From Vibrio taketomensis (GTDB lineage: Bacteria; Pseudomonadota; Gammaproteobacteria; Enterobacterales; Vibrionaceae), in the NCBI RefSeq assembly GCF_009938165.1, contig NZ_AP019649.1:2108001-2172000 (forward strand): a stretch of 64,000 nucleotides of DNA, written 5' to 3'. The notes under the pieces are model-generated. The model had not been told where the DNA came from. It saw only the letters and a program-made list of their open reading frames with translations, and did not search any database. Positions 28,952 through 37,621 of this stretch are shown here, one piece after another; position 1 is the stretch's first letter; every line of letters begins with the position of its first letter. Made by a program: the position numbers and the translations under genes.

Positions 28952-29710
28952 TTAAAGCATTTTACGTGCTGCTTCAACCACGACTTTGATAGAGCGAGCT
29001 TCGGTTTCTTTTAGTGTCGCGTGATCTGGAATCTCTTTTTGGGTACGGTTGATAATCACGCCCGCCACACAACCCGCTTTAAGACCAGAGCTTGCACACA
29101 TCGTCAGTAGTGTTGCTGATTCCATTTCAAAGTTCAGCACGCCCATATCTTGCCATTCTTGCATTGAACCTTGGAAACGCTTAACCACACGACCGGTGAA
29201 GGTGTCATAGCGCTCTTGACCCGGGTAGAAAGTATCGCTTGAAGCGGTGACGCCCATGTGCACAGTTGCGCCTGATTCTTCTACCGCTGCTTTCATTGCT
29301 GTTGCGACTGAGAAATCTGCCACTGCTGGGAATTCCATTGGTGCAAAATGCAAACTTGCACCATCTAAACGAACTGAGCCCGTAGTGACAATCATATCGC
29401 CAACATTTACATGTGGTTGAATTGCACCAGTGGTACCAACACGTAAGAAAGTACGCACACCAAGCTGAGCAAGTTCTTCTACTGCAATTGATGTTGAAGG
29501 GCCACCGATACCAGTCGAACATACTACCACCGGTTTGCCATCTAGCTCTGCACGGTAAAGCGTGTATTCACGGTGACTCGCTAGAAATACTGGATTTTCC
29601 ATCTCCTCAGCGATTTTTTGTACTCGCGCAGGATCGCCAGGAATAATCGCCAACGTTGCACCAGCAAGATCAGCTTCAGTAACGCCTAAATGGAATACAG
29701 CTTGAGACAT
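28952..29710 (-). CDS. udp: Uridine phosphorylase
   Basis: A 252-residue hexameric enzyme that splits uridine into uracil and ribose-1-phosphate. The family signatures are visible: '[33 protein letters not shown]' at the N-terminus, '[23 protein letters not shown]' (~70-92), the phosphate loop '[10 protein letters not shown]' (~93-102), and '[17 protein letters not shown]' (~195-210), which has the catalytic Glu/Met pair of the ribose site. Length matches E. coli Udp (253). A CRP-like site lies 110-125 bp upstream, in agreement with CRP/CytR control of udp in E. coli (established there, inferred here). Confidence 0.96.
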   Translation of the reverse strand: MSQAVFHLGVTEADLAGATLAIIPGDPARVQKIAEEMENPVFLASHREYTLYRAELDGKPVVVCSTGIGGPSTSIAVEELAQLGVRTFLRVGTTGAIQPHVNVGDMIVTTGSVRLDGASLHFAPMEFPAVADFSVATAMKAAVEESGATVHMGVTASSDTFYPGQERYDTFTGRVVKRFQGSMQEWQDMGVLNFEMESATLLTMCASSGLKAGCVAGVIINRTQKEIPDHATLKETEARSIKVVVEAARKML

Positions 29711-29819
29711 AGGAAACTCCTTGGTTTATCGAGCTCTTAATTATCGAATTATTAATCGGGGCTCGTTGTAAAAATTTATTGGGTACTGAGTTAATTTAAC
29801 TAAGTTACTTAGTTGATAT

Positions 29820-29835
29820 GGTGACACAAATCACA
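29820..29835 (-). promoter_or_regulatory. CRP-binding site upstream of udp
   Basis: On the minus strand TGTGATTTGTGTCACC matches TGTGA-N6-TCACA with one mismatch at the end. It lies in the 276-bp gap 29711-29986, where nothing else was recognised. Confidence 0.6.
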
Positions 29836-29986
29836 ACCTAAAAAGCAATGACATCTTAACTTGCAGATAAAACCGTTTGGCATCACATTTCAATGTAAGG
29901 CAAATACATCACTTTGCATAAAGAATAGCCACGAAACGTGGCTATGAAGAAATTTTTACCGATTAAAGTTTAGACGCTGATTGACA

Positions 29987-32287
29987 CTAACCTTGTTTAC
30001 TCTTGAATTTAAGTAATCGCAGTGCGTTCAGTGTCACGATTGCCGTTGCTCCACTGTCTGCCAGCACGGCGACCCAAAGACCGGTAATACCAAGTAAACT
30101 GGTGACTAAAAATACACCCTTGAGGCCAAGTGCCAACGCGATGTTTTGACGAATGTTGTTGAGTGTTGCACGTGACAATTCAATCATCGCTGCTAACTCA
30201 ACCAAACGGTTATGGGTAATCGCGGCATCAGCGGTTTCTAACGCGACATCCGTACCGCCTCCCATTGCAATGCCAATGCTCGCCGCTTTCATTGCAGGCG
30301 CATCATTGATGCCATCACCCACCATCGCCACATTACGCTGCGCAGATAGTTGCTCGACGTAATGCACTTTATCTTGCGGTAACAGGCTTGCTTGATAGTC
30401 GATATCAATTTTAGAACTGATTGCAGCCGCACTTCTCGGGTTGTCACCGGTTAACATGATTGAGCTGATACCCAGCGTTTTCAGCGCTTGAACAGCCTTT
30501 TGAGCATCCTCACGCAACGTATCTTGCCACGCAATCAAACCCAGCACTTGGCTTTGCTTTAGCGCAACCACTACAGTTTTGCCTTGGTCTTCTAGCTCAA
30601 CGACTTGCTGTGCTAACTCATTTTCAAGAGAGAATTCCAACTTGCTTGGAGCCAACACTCGGTATAGTTCTCCCTCGATAAAGCCTTGCACACCACTGCC
30701 AACCAATGCTTGTTTTTCAGTCGCTTCAGGTAACTCAAGCTCAAGATCTTGCGCATACTTCACCAATGAAGTCGCAAGTGGGTGACTGGACCCCACTTCG
30801 ATTGCAGCGATATAGCGCACCACATCATGCTCATGTTCCGCGTGTACCGCGATAACATCCGTCACCTCAGGCTTGCCTTTGGTGAGCGTGCCGGTTTTAT
30901 CAAATGCCACCGTTTCTACATGGCCAAGTTGCTCTAGAGCTGCGCCCCCCTTGATCAAAGCGCCGCGACGAGCGGCCGCAGCAAGACCAGACGTAATCGC
31001 TGCCGGTGTCGAAATCACCAACGCACAAGGACAAGCAATAAGCAGCATCGCGAGTCCTCGATACACCCAGGTTTCCCAAGGCTGAGCAAACAATAGTGGC
31101 GGTGTAATGATGACGAGCAACGAGACCAACATCATTAATGGCGTGTACCAACGGCTAAAGCGATCTAAAAATCGCTCCAGCGGAGCTTTACGCGATTCAG
31201 CCTCTTCGATCAAATGCAGAATTCTATCGATCGCGTTCTCACCTTGTTTAGAGGTAATGGTAAGTTGAACTACTTTATCTACCACGACTGCGCCAGCCAT
31301 CACCGGCTCATTGGTAAAACGTTCTACCGGAATAGATTCACCAGTCAGAGCACTTTCATCGAAACTTGCCCCGGTCGATATAATTCGGCCATCAGCCGGT
31401 AGACGTGCGCCGGGTGCAACTTCAATTACATCGCCTTGGTTAAGTTCACTGGCTGCAACGTCGACTCGCTTGCCATCGACCACTTTGGTCGCGGTTTCTG
31501 GTACCAGCTCCATTAAAGCTTGTACCCCACTACGGGCTCTCGATGCCGCAAAAGCCTCTAAGCGTTCACCAACTAAAAACAGTAGCAATACCATCGCAGC
31601 TTCAACGCTTTCACCTAAATACAGAGCACCAATTGCCGCCACACTCATCAAGGTTTCGATCGCAAATGGCGTGCCTGATTTAGCAAGAGAAATCGCTTTT
31701 TTGGCAATAGGGTATAAACCCACTAAACAGGTGAGAACAAATAGCCATTCACTGATTTGTGGAAGATAAGGTTTGATCATCGCCGCCACGGCCATAGCTG
31801 AAGCGATCGCTATGATTTGGCTATTTTGTTTGATAATCGACGACCAGCCAGTCGCTTGAGGTGCCGACGATTTTTGATCTGGGGAACTAAAGGTAAAACC
31901 TGTATCCAAAATGGTTTGTTCAACCAAACTGGCAACCGCATTGTCATTCGATTTCACAATCAATTTCTCGGTGGCAAACAGTACTTTTGCTTCACTGATG
32001 CCTTTAATTTTTTTGACTGCTGTTTCGACTTTACGTGCACAGGACGGACAGTCCATGCCGTTTATTTTCCAACTGTAGTTAAATAAAGAAGACGCCTGAG
32101 CGGAGTCACCTTCCTCATCATTTAAATCTGCACCACCACTGCAACTTGAACTGCTGCAGCAGTCACTACTGGTTGATTCAACCGATGCCATACGAATACT
32201 GTTGAACTTAGGGCTAGCGCAAGATGTGGATTGAGATGGGTTTATTGCTGCCTTATTTGAACGGCACGCTTCATGTTTAGTGCACAT
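29987..32287 (-). CDS. zntA: Zn/Cd/Pb-translocating P1B-type ATPase
   Basis: A 766-residue inner-membrane metal exporter. The N-terminus is Cys/Ser-rich ('SSDCCSSSSCSGG', residues ~40-55), followed by an HMA domain with 'INGMDCPSCARKVETAVKKI' (CxxC, ~75-90). The transmembrane CPC motif is in 'IACPCALVISTPAAI' (~415), which with no His-rich CPH variant indicates soft/divalent heavy metals. The phosphorylated Asp is in 'VAFDKTGTLTKGKPEV' (~455), and the hinge is 'MVGDGINDAPAMKAASIG' (~665). I chose ATG 32287 (MCTKHEACRS) because AGGAG lies 8 nt before it. A six-residue TTG extension upstream is unlikely. The promoter is of MerR type, which fits ZntR-like control. The regulator is not in the window. 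Confidence 0.93.
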   Translation of the reverse strand: MCTKHEACRSNKAAINPSQSTSCASPKFNSIRMASVESTSSDCCSSSSCSGGADLNDEEGDSAQASSLFNYSWKINGMDCPSCARKVETAVKKIKGISEAKVLFATEKLIVKSNDNAVASLVEQTILDTGFTFSSPDQKSSAPQATGWSSIIKQNSQIIAIASAMAVAAMIKPYLPQISEWLFVLTCLVGLYPIAKKAISLAKSGTPFAIETLMSVAAIGALYLGESVEAAMVLLLFLVGERLEAFAASRARSGVQALMELVPETATKVVDGKRVDVAASELNQGDVIEVAPGARLPADGRIISTGASFDESALTGESIPVERFTNEPVMAGAVVVDKVVQLTITSKQGENAIDRILHLIEEAESRKAPLERFLDRFSRWYTPLMMLVSLLVIITPPLLFAQPWETWVYRGLAMLLIACPCALVISTPAAITSGLAAAARRGALIKGGAALEQLGHVETVAFDKTGTLTKGKPEVTDVIAVHAEHEHDVVRYIAAIEVGSSHPLATSLVKYAQDLELELPEATEKQALVGSGVQGFIEGELYRVLAPSKLEFSLENELAQQVVELEDQGKTVVVALKQSQVLGLIAWQDTLREDAQKAVQALKTLGISSIMLTGDNPRSAAAISSKIDIDYQASLLPQDKVHYVEQLSAQRNVAMVGDGINDAPAMKAASIGIAMGGGTDVALETADAAITHNRLVELAAMIELSRATLNNIRQNIALALGLKGVFLVTSLLGITGLWVAVLADSGATAIVTLNALRLLKFKSKQG

Positions 32288-32331
32288 AATTGATTCTCCT
32301 ATCAAAGATAGTCACTTCAGTCTATGTGCTA

Positions 32332-32363
32332 AGCATAAACCTTGGAGTACACTCCAAGGTCAA
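32332..32363 (-). promoter_or_regulatory. MerR-family (ZntR/CadR-like) promoter and operator for zntA
   Basis: The -35 TTGACC (32363-32358) and -10 TATGCT (32337-32332) are separated by 20 bp. The spacer holds a perfect palindrome with arms ACCTTGGAGT and ACTCCAAGGT (32339-32360) and a 2-bp centre. Overlong spacing with a central palindrome is diagnostic of MerR-type activation by DNA distortion. The -35 lies next to the MATE gene's stop codon. Confidence 0.85.
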
Positions 32364-32367
32364 GCAG

Positions 32368-33831
32368 TTAATTAGATATTTCTTTGCTCAAAGCTTCTTT
32401 GTTGGCAGCAACATCTTCAATTAACACCGCGTCATGGGTACAAAACGGGGTGGTATTAAGACTCGCAATCGCAGGATCTTTAGGCTCCAACTCCATCGCT
32501 TCTCCTTGCATTAGGTCTCGAATATGTTTTCGTAATACCCAAAGTGCGATCAATCCAAACACAACCGTTCCGACTGCTTGACCATATAACACTCCGAGCG
32601 CACCAAACCAACTGGCACCAAGGTGCACAAAAGGTAAGGTACCCAACGTGGCTTTACCCAAGTTCAACGCCGTTGAATACAGTGGCTTACCCAAATTATT
32701 AAAGGATGTATTGGCAACAAACTGCATGCCATTAAAAATAAAGCTGATGGCAACAAACGAGCAGAAAGTGCCTACGATAAGAGCCGCATCGCCAGTCAAA
32801 CTAAAGCCGCTGATGATCAAGCCTTGAACTAAGTAAAGGATGATGCACACGGTTATGGTGTATACCGTCGTCACGATCAGTGAGTTATTCAGCGTTTCTT
32901 TGACCCGATCAAAACGCTCAGCACCAAAATTCTGGCCGATAATCGGGCCAACAGCGCCAGAAAGCGCAAAGATCACCGCAAAACACACCGGCGTTAAACG
33001 CCCAATGACAGCGAAACCAGCAACAAAATCTTCACCAAATTTGGCAATCGAAGAAGTAACAATCGCATTACCAATTGGAGTTGCGATATTAGTGATAATC
33101 GCTGGCACCGCGATCGTGAGAATGGCTTTTGCATTGCAGCGCCACGCAAACCATGACGGCATCGCAACTAAGTTATGAATTTTGACTAATGGGTAAAGTG
33201 AGAAAGCGAATACCGTAATTCTTGCCACCACCGAAGCTGCCGCCGCCCCTTCTACGTTCCATTTAAAGACAAAAATAAACAGTGGATCCAGCACAGCATT
33301 GACAATACCACCAGCGAGCGTTGCCCACATCGAGCGTTTTGCATCGCCAGCAGCGCGCAGCCCCGCCCCGGCTGCCATTCCTAACGCCAAAATCGGACCG
33401 CTGGGAATTAATATTTCCAAATAAGCTTGAGCTCGCTCTGCCACGTACCCCTGCGCACCTATCGCGGCGAGAAGTTGGGGAATTGAGTTGTACATGACGA
33501 TACTCACCACACAGCTAATTGCAAAGGCAGTGAGTAATGTGCTCGCACTTAATGATCTGGCATAGGTAAACTGCTTACTGCCAATCGCTTTAGAAACCAA
33601 AGCGCCCATAGCAATTGAAGTACCAATGGAAATTGAAGTAGAAAAGAAAACCAGTGTGCCAGCAAAGCCGACAGCGGCGGCCAACTCAACCTGACCAAGC
33701 ATACTGATAAACAGCATATCGAGCAGATCGACCACAAACAGAGCCATCAAACCTACCGACCCCGCACCAGACATGACCAGAATGTGTCGCATGGTCGAAC
33801 CTTGAATAAATTTGGCACTTTGGTCGCTCAT
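32368..33831 (-). CDS. MATE-family efflux transporter
   Basis: A 487-residue membrane protein with about 12 helices in two similar halves. Family patterns include 'MLGQVELAAAVGFAGTLVFFSTSISIGTSIAMGALVSKAIG' in the first half (~40-80) and 'AVGPIIGQNFGAERFDRVKETLNNSLIV' (~290-320), with the conserved 'GxxxGxNxGA' linker in the second. Substrates are typically cationic drugs or dyes, driven by sodium or protons. A hydrophilic C-terminal tail of ~35 residues ('GEAMELEPKDPAIASLNTTP') is unusual in length. Its stop codon lies close to the zntA promoter. The upstream CBS gene is separated by a terminator. Confidence 0.92.
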   Translation of the reverse strand: MSDQSAKFIQGSTMRHILVMSGAGSVGLMALFVVDLLDMLFISMLGQVELAAAVGFAGTLVFFSTSISIGTSIAMGALVSKAIGSKQFTYARSLSASTLLTAFAISCVVSIVMYNSIPQLLAAIGAQGYVAERAQAYLEILIPSGPILALGMAAGAGLRAAGDAKRSMWATLAGGIVNAVLDPLFIFVFKWNVEGAAAASVVARITVFAFSLYPLVKIHNLVAMPSWFAWRCNAKAILTIAVPAIITNIATPIGNAIVTSSIAKFGEDFVAGFAVIGRLTPVCFAVIFALSGAVGPIIGQNFGAERFDRVKETLNNSLIVTTVYTITVCIILYLVQGLIISGFSLTGDAALIVGTFCSFVAISFIFNGMQFVANTSFNNLGKPLYSTALNLGKATLGTLPFVHLGASWFGALGVLYGQAVGTVVFGLIALWVLRKHIRDLMQGEAMELEPKDPAIASLNTTPFCTHDAVLIEDVAANKEALSKEISN

Positions 33832-33865
33832 GGCTAATCCTTTTCTCCTATATCACAGCAAAAAT

Positions 33866-33887
33866 AAAAGGCGCCTAAGCGCCTTTT
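33866..33887 (-). terminator. Terminator of the CBS-domain gene
   Basis: AAAAGGCGC-ctaa-GCGCCTTTT. On the minus strand the stem is followed by ATTTTTG. Confidence 0.82.
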
Positions 33888-33902
33888 GACCTGAATTTTC
33901 AA

Positions 33903-34319
33903 TCAGACTGGATGTTTAAAACATTCATCGATATTTTTCGCAATCGCACGCAACACATCTTTACGTGTAATAATGCCAACCAGTTTACCATTCTCAAGAA
34001 CTGGATATACCTTAGGTTTGCCTACTTGCATCATCTCAGCCAGTTCAATGATGGTCATATCTGGTGTCACTGTCAGCACGTCAGGGTACATACAATCACT
34101 GACAATGTGCGTGTCTTGGCAGTAGTAACTAACCTTAATCAGTTTATCAAGTAAGTCTTGGCCAGAGAGAAATCCAATGACTTCCTTGTTCTCGTTTACC
34201 ACAGGACCACCAAGATAATCAGAGCCCATCACTTTATCCAACGCCGCGCTGAGTGACATTTCTGGTGTGAAAGTTACCGCTTGCAGTTTCATGTAGTCTC
34301 TTACTCTTAACGATTCCAT
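33903..34319 (-). CDS. CBS-domain protein
   Basis: A 138-residue cytoplasmic protein made almost entirely of two CBS domains. CBS1 runs from 'LRVRDYMKLQAVTFTPEMSLSAALDKVMGSDYLGGPVVNENKEVIGFLSG' (~residues 5-55), and CBS2 has 'VSDCMYPDVLTVTPDMTIIELAEMMQVGKPKVYPVLENGKLVGIITRKDVLRAI' (~75-128). Such pairs bind adenosine nucleotides and act as regulatory modules. No catalytic domain is attached. The partner protein is unknown, and the neighbours (MATE transporter and moaE) do not indicate one. It is monocistronic, with a terminator on each side. Confidence 0.88.
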   Translation of the reverse strand: MESLRVRDYMKLQAVTFTPEMSLSAALDKVMGSDYLGGPVVNENKEVIGFLSGQDLLDKLIKVSYYCQDTHIVSDCMYPDVLTVTPDMTIIELAEMMQVGKPKVYPVLENGKLVGIITRKDVLRAIAKNIDECFKHPV

Positions 34320-34476
34320 GTTCGTCTCCTTGTTGGTGCAACTGACTTTGGCACCTTGCCTAAAATCTTTGCTTACTGTAAGTGTCGCCTAATTTCTTGA
34401 TTTTACTAAATGGTAACCACCAATTTTTGTAATGGATTTTGTCTTTTACTTAACAAACCTTACACAAAGACCAAAA

Positions 34477-34501
34477 AGACCACTGGTTTTGCCCGTGGTC
34501 T
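34477..34501 (-). terminator. Terminator of the moa operon
   Basis: An AGACCAC/GTGGTCT stem follows the moaE stop codon. On the minus strand it is followed by TTTTTGG. Confidence 0.72.
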
Positions 34502-34521
34502 TAGGATTTGATTTGAGAAAA

Positions 34522-34977
34522 TTACTTCTGCCAGCGCTCTGCTGCCTTGGTATCTGAGTCACGAGAATCAACCCAGCGAGTCGCTTCCGTGGTACGCTCT
34601 TTTTTCCAAAACGGTGCTTTAGTTTTCAGGTAATCCATCACGAATTCGCAGGCTTCAAACGCCGCGCCACGATGGGCACTTGCGACACCAACAAACACGA
34701 TTTGATCGCCTGTCGTCATGTCACCTACGCGGTGAATAACTCTGATCGCTTCTAGAGGCCAACGTTGCTCAGCTTCATCACAAATCTCAGCCAGTGCTTT
34801 TTCTGTCATACCTGGGTAATGCTCAAGTGACAAACCGACCACATCATCGCCAAGGTTCATATCACGAACTTTACCGACAAAAGTAACGATAGCGCCAGAA
34901 GCATTGCTCTGTGCCAACGCTTGGTACTCATCACCAACGTTGAAATCTTCAACTTGTACTAATACACGCGGATCCAT
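34522..34977 (-). CDS. moaE: Molybdopterin synthase catalytic subunit
   Basis: A 151-residue large subunit of molybdopterin synthase. It receives sulfur from MoaD thiocarboxylate and converts cyclic pyranopterin monophosphate (made by MoaA and MoaC) to molybdopterin. Family patterns are 'GAIVTFVGKVRDMNLGDDVVGLSLEHYPGMTEKAL' (~25-60), 'IHRVGDMTTGDQIVFVGVASAHRGAAFEACEFVMDYLKTKAPFWKKE' (~80-125), with the catalytic Lys residues in the last segment. I start it at ATG 34977, which has GGAGGGTAAG in front. An upstream in-frame ATG would lie inside moaD and is not needed. moaD's stop is 2 bp upstream of this ATG. Confidence 0.96.
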   Translation of the reverse strand: MDPRVLVQVEDFNVGDEYQALAQSNASGAIVTFVGKVRDMNLGDDVVGLSLEHYPGMTEKALAEICDEAEQRWPLEAIRVIHRVGDMTTGDQIVFVGVASAHRGAAFEACEFVMDYLKTKAPFWKKERTTEATRWVDSRDSDTKAAERWQK

Positions 34978-34978
34978 C

Positions 34979-35224
34979 TTACCCTCCGGTAACCGGTGGG
35001 AAGAAAGCAACTTCATCACCAGCCGTTAGCGGGTGAGTCAACGGAACAATAGATTGATTAACCGCCGCTAGTAGACGACCAGGATCCAAGGCAAGATCCC
35101 ACTTACCTTCTTGCGCCGCTAAATGAGCACGCAACTGTTCAACTGTTGCAAACTCGTCTTCAAGTTGCACTTCATCGGTCTCAACCAGTTCACGAGTTTG
35201 GGCAAAGAATAAAACTTTAATCAC
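34979..35224 (-). CDS. moaD: Molybdopterin synthase sulfur-carrier subunit
   Basis: An 81-residue ubiquitin-like protein ending in the required Gly-Gly ('FFPPVTGG'), which is adenylated and thiocarboxylated before delivering sulfur to MoaE. The '[19 protein letters not shown]' N-terminus and '[28 protein letters not shown]' are typical. It overlaps moaC by four bases and immediately precedes moaE, which supports translational coupling of the two synthase subunits. Confidence 0.95.
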   Translation of the reverse strand: MIKVLFFAQTRELVETDEVQLEDEFATVEQLRAHLAAQEGKWDLALDPGRLLAAVNQSIVPLTHPLTAGDEVAFFPPVTGG

Positions 35225-35700
35225 GCTTCCACCTTAAAGTGTCCTGATTTACCACCCAGTTTCTCAAGCAGGCGAACCTGACTGATCACCATATCTTTCT
35301 GTACCGCTTTGCACATGTCGTAAATCGTCAGTGCCGCAACAGAAGCTGCCGTTAGCGCTTCCATTTCGACACCGGTTTTACCTGCTAGTTTACATACCGA
35401 TTCAATACGCACGTAGTTTTCCACTTCGTTTGCTTCAAGCTGAACTTCTACTTTCGATAGCAACAAAGGATGACAAAGTGGGATCAAATCCCATGTTTTC
35501 TTCGCTGCTTGAATGCCTGCAATACGCGCCGTGGCAAACACATCACCTTTGTGATGCTGACCTGACATGATTAGTTGCAGTGTTTCTGGTGCCATATGAA
35601 CAAAAGCTTCAGCGCGCGCTTCACGTACTGTTTCTGCTTTGCCCGATACATCCACCATGTTCGCTTCGCCCGAAGCGTTGATATGGGTAAACTGGCTCAT
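35221..35700 (-). CDS. moaC: Cyclic pyranopterin monophosphate synthase
   Basis: A 159-residue enzyme that, after MoaA, forms cyclic pyranopterin monophosphate from 3',8-cyclo-GTP. The signature '[21 protein letters not shown]' (~75-95) and '[37 protein letters not shown]' (~105-140) contain the conserved Lys and Asp residues. Length matches E. coli MoaC (161). It overlaps moaD at its 3' end and follows moaB after 26 bp. Confidence 0.96.
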   Translation of the reverse strand: MSQFTHINASGEANMVDVSGKAETVREARAEAFVHMAPETLQLIMSGQHHKGDVFATARIAGIQAAKKTWDLIPLCHPLLLSKVEVQLEANEVENYVRIESVCKLAGKTGVEMEALTAASVAALTIYDMCKAVQKDMVISQVRLLEKLGGKSGHFKVEA

Positions 35701-35726
35701 GAGTGCTCCGCGTTATCGCTCAGCGA

Positions 35727-36239
35727 TTAAACTGAAAGGTGTGGCATAAAGTTACAAGGACGGTGGCTCGCATCTAGCTGCTGCTTGATGATCTTAGTCC
35801 AACCTGTACGACATGCACCGGTAGAACCTGGCATTGCAAAAATAACAGTATGGTTAGCAAAACCCGCAATAGCGCGAGATTGAATGGTTGATGTACCGAT
35901 TTCTTCATAAGAAACTTGGCGGAACAACTCACCAAAACCTTCTACTTCTTTGTCAAATAGTGGACGCAGTGCTTCTGGCGTGCTGTCACGTGAAGTAAAG
36001 CCTGTACCACCAGTAATCATGATTGCTTGAACACTTTCATCAGCAATCCATTGAGAAACGATTGCACGAATTTTATACATATCATCAATAACAATCTGTT
36101 TCGCTACCACGTTATGACCCGCTTCTTGAGCGTTCTCTACAAGGTAGCGGCCTGATGTATCGTTTTCTTCAGTACGCGTGTCAGACACAGTTAGAACTGC
36201 GATGTTTGCTGGTTGGAACTTGCTTTCTGCATGACCCAT
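35727..36239 (-). CDS. moaB: Molybdenum cofactor biosynthesis protein B
   Basis: A 170-residue MogA/MoeA-like fold protein. The pattern 'ANIAVLTVSDTRTEENDTSGRYLVENAQEAGHNVV' (~10-45) and 'AIMITGGTGFTSRDSTPEALRPLFDKEVEGFGELFR' (~75-112) are the nucleotide/molybdopterin-binding loops, followed by 'IFAMPGSTGACRTGWTKII'. In E. coli its role is not fully settled, although some relatives adenylate molybdopterin. It is the second gene of the moa operon. Confidence 0.94.
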   Translation of the reverse strand: MGHAESKFQPANIAVLTVSDTRTEENDTSGRYLVENAQEAGHNVVAKQIVIDDMYKIRAIVSQWIADESVQAIMITGGTGFTSRDSTPEALRPLFDKEVEGFGELFRQVSYEEIGTSTIQSRAIAGFANHTVIFAMPGSTGACRTGWTKIIKQQLDASHRPCNFMPHLSV

Positions 36240-36313
36240 TTGCTCACCTACCTGTTGTGATTAGTTATGTGTCGAACTATGTCGACTAATAATTTTTGAT
36301 AAAGAGTGTGCGA

Positions 36314-37303
36314 TTAACCGCCAATTGACGCCAAATGTGGGGTCATACCTGTATTGCCATCTTGTAAGAAGTGGCTAACAGATTTGGTCTGTAACTGCTC
36401 TTGAATTCGTTGAATAAGTTGCGGCTCTTGCTCATCTTGCTGTAACAAGTCACGCAGCTCTACGCCGTGATCGCCGAACAAGCATAGATGAAGCTTACCC
36501 ATCGCCGATACACGTAGACGGTTACAGCTTTCGCAGAAGCCTTTTTCATACGGCATGATCAACCCAATTTCACCCTGATAGTCAGGATGAACAAACACTT
36601 GTGCAGGGCCATCATTTTTTTCACGAATTTTGAGTAGCCAGCCATTGGCGATCAATTGATTGCGGATTTGAACCCCAGAAACATGATGATTCTTAAATAA
36701 ATCATCCATCTCACCAGTTTGCATCAGCTCGATAAAACGTAACTGAATTGGTCGGTCTTTAATCCAATCAAGAAATAACGGCAATTGGTGTGAGTTCAAG
36801 TCTTTCATCAATACAACATTGACTTTGACTTGCGAATAACCAATCTCAAGTGCACGTTCGATACCCGCCATTACTTGATTGAACTTGTTTTCACCGGTGA
36901 TTTGATGGAAAAGACGTGGGTCAAGACTGTCCACACTCACATTGATATGCGTCAAACCAGCTTGTTGCCATTCGGCGACTTGCTTTTCCATGCGGTAGCC
37001 ATTGGTGGTCATTGCAACTTTGCGAATACCATTGGTGTTGGCTACGGTTTCGATGATCTGGGTAAAGTCTTTGCGTAGACTAGGCTCACCACCTGTAATA
37101 CGAACTTTGCTAGTACCACAGTCGGCGAAAGCTCGCACGACACGTTCGATTTCAGGCAGTGATAAAAAGGACGAGTTTTTCTGCCCCGAAGGCTTGTAGC
37201 CATCAGGTAAACAATATGTACATTTAAAGTTACATACATCTGTAACAGAGAGACGCAAGTAGTAAAACTTGCGATGGAATTTATCTTCTAATTGTTGCGC
37301 CAC
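36314..37303 (-). CDS. moaA: GTP 3',8-cyclase (radical SAM)
   Basis: A 329-residue radical SAM enzyme starting molybdenum cofactor synthesis. The N-terminal cluster is bound by 'CNFKCTYC' (the CxxxCxxC motif), and the C-terminal second cluster by '[21 protein letters not shown]' (~250-275); the protein ends in the essential 'GG'. The start is a GTG at 37303 preceded by AAAGG, which gives exactly the length of E. coli MoaA. A longer reading from an upstream TTG would run into the riboswitch. The leader is the Moco riboswitch. Confidence 0.95.
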   Translation of the reverse strand: MAQQLEDKFHRKFYYLRLSVTDVCNFKCTYCLPDGYKPSGQKNSSFLSLPEIERVVRAFADCGTSKVRITGGEPSLRKDFTQIIETVANTNGIRKVAMTTNGYRMEKQVAEWQQAGLTHINVSVDSLDPRLFHQITGENKFNQVMAGIERALEIGYSQVKVNVVLMKDLNSHQLPLFLDWIKDRPIQLRFIELMQTGEMDDLFKNHHVSGVQIRNQLIANGWLLKIREKNDGPAQVFVHPDYQGEIGLIMPYEKGFCESCNRLRVSAMGKLHLCLFGDHGVELRDLLQQDEQEPQLIQRIQEQLQTKSVSHFLQDGNTGMTPHLASIGG

Positions 37304-37307
37304 GGAA

Positions 37308-37425
37308 CACCTTTCCAAACACGGGAGGCACAATCATTTCCAATTATGCCCTTGTGACATCATGTCACTGGCTCACAAAGCCTATTCAGTCATTGAACTT
37401 AGCCTCGATGAGCTCGGAGTTATGG
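37308..37425 (-). promoter_or_regulatory. Moco RNA (molybdenum cofactor riboswitch) in the moaA leader
   Basis: The minus-strand leader contains, near the start codon, GCCTCCCGTGTTTGGAAAGG, matching the 3' end of the E. coli moaA Moco RNA ('GCCUCCCGUaUcUGGAAAGGUGU', from memory) almost base for base. Further upstream GTGACATGATGTCAC forms a hairpin beside 'GGGCataatt', which pairs with the GCC block. CCGAGCTCATCGAGGC lies at the 5' side. The ribosome-binding site AAAGG is inside the structured region, in line with translational repression when cofactor is plentiful. The position between moaA and yvcK/ybhK is as in E. coli. Confidence 0.82.
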
Positions 37426-37621
37426 CAACCGTTTTGTACTCTTTTGTCATTCATTGACGAGCCAAACAGCAGCTTGCGAATAAAATACTTAAAAATGGTA
37501 AGGATTCCACCCTTGAGCGGAAAAAAAACCAGTTTTCACGTAAATTCGCTTAAGTGTAAGTATCCAAATTAAGCAAATTATCTTAGATTGTAGCTGATAA
37601 CACGCAAAACTAGAAAATACA

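Noticed and set aside
29205..29522. 105-codon minus-strand reading frame inside udp
   Set aside because: Out-of-frame shadow within the conserved udp gene; Cys/Trp-rich composition.
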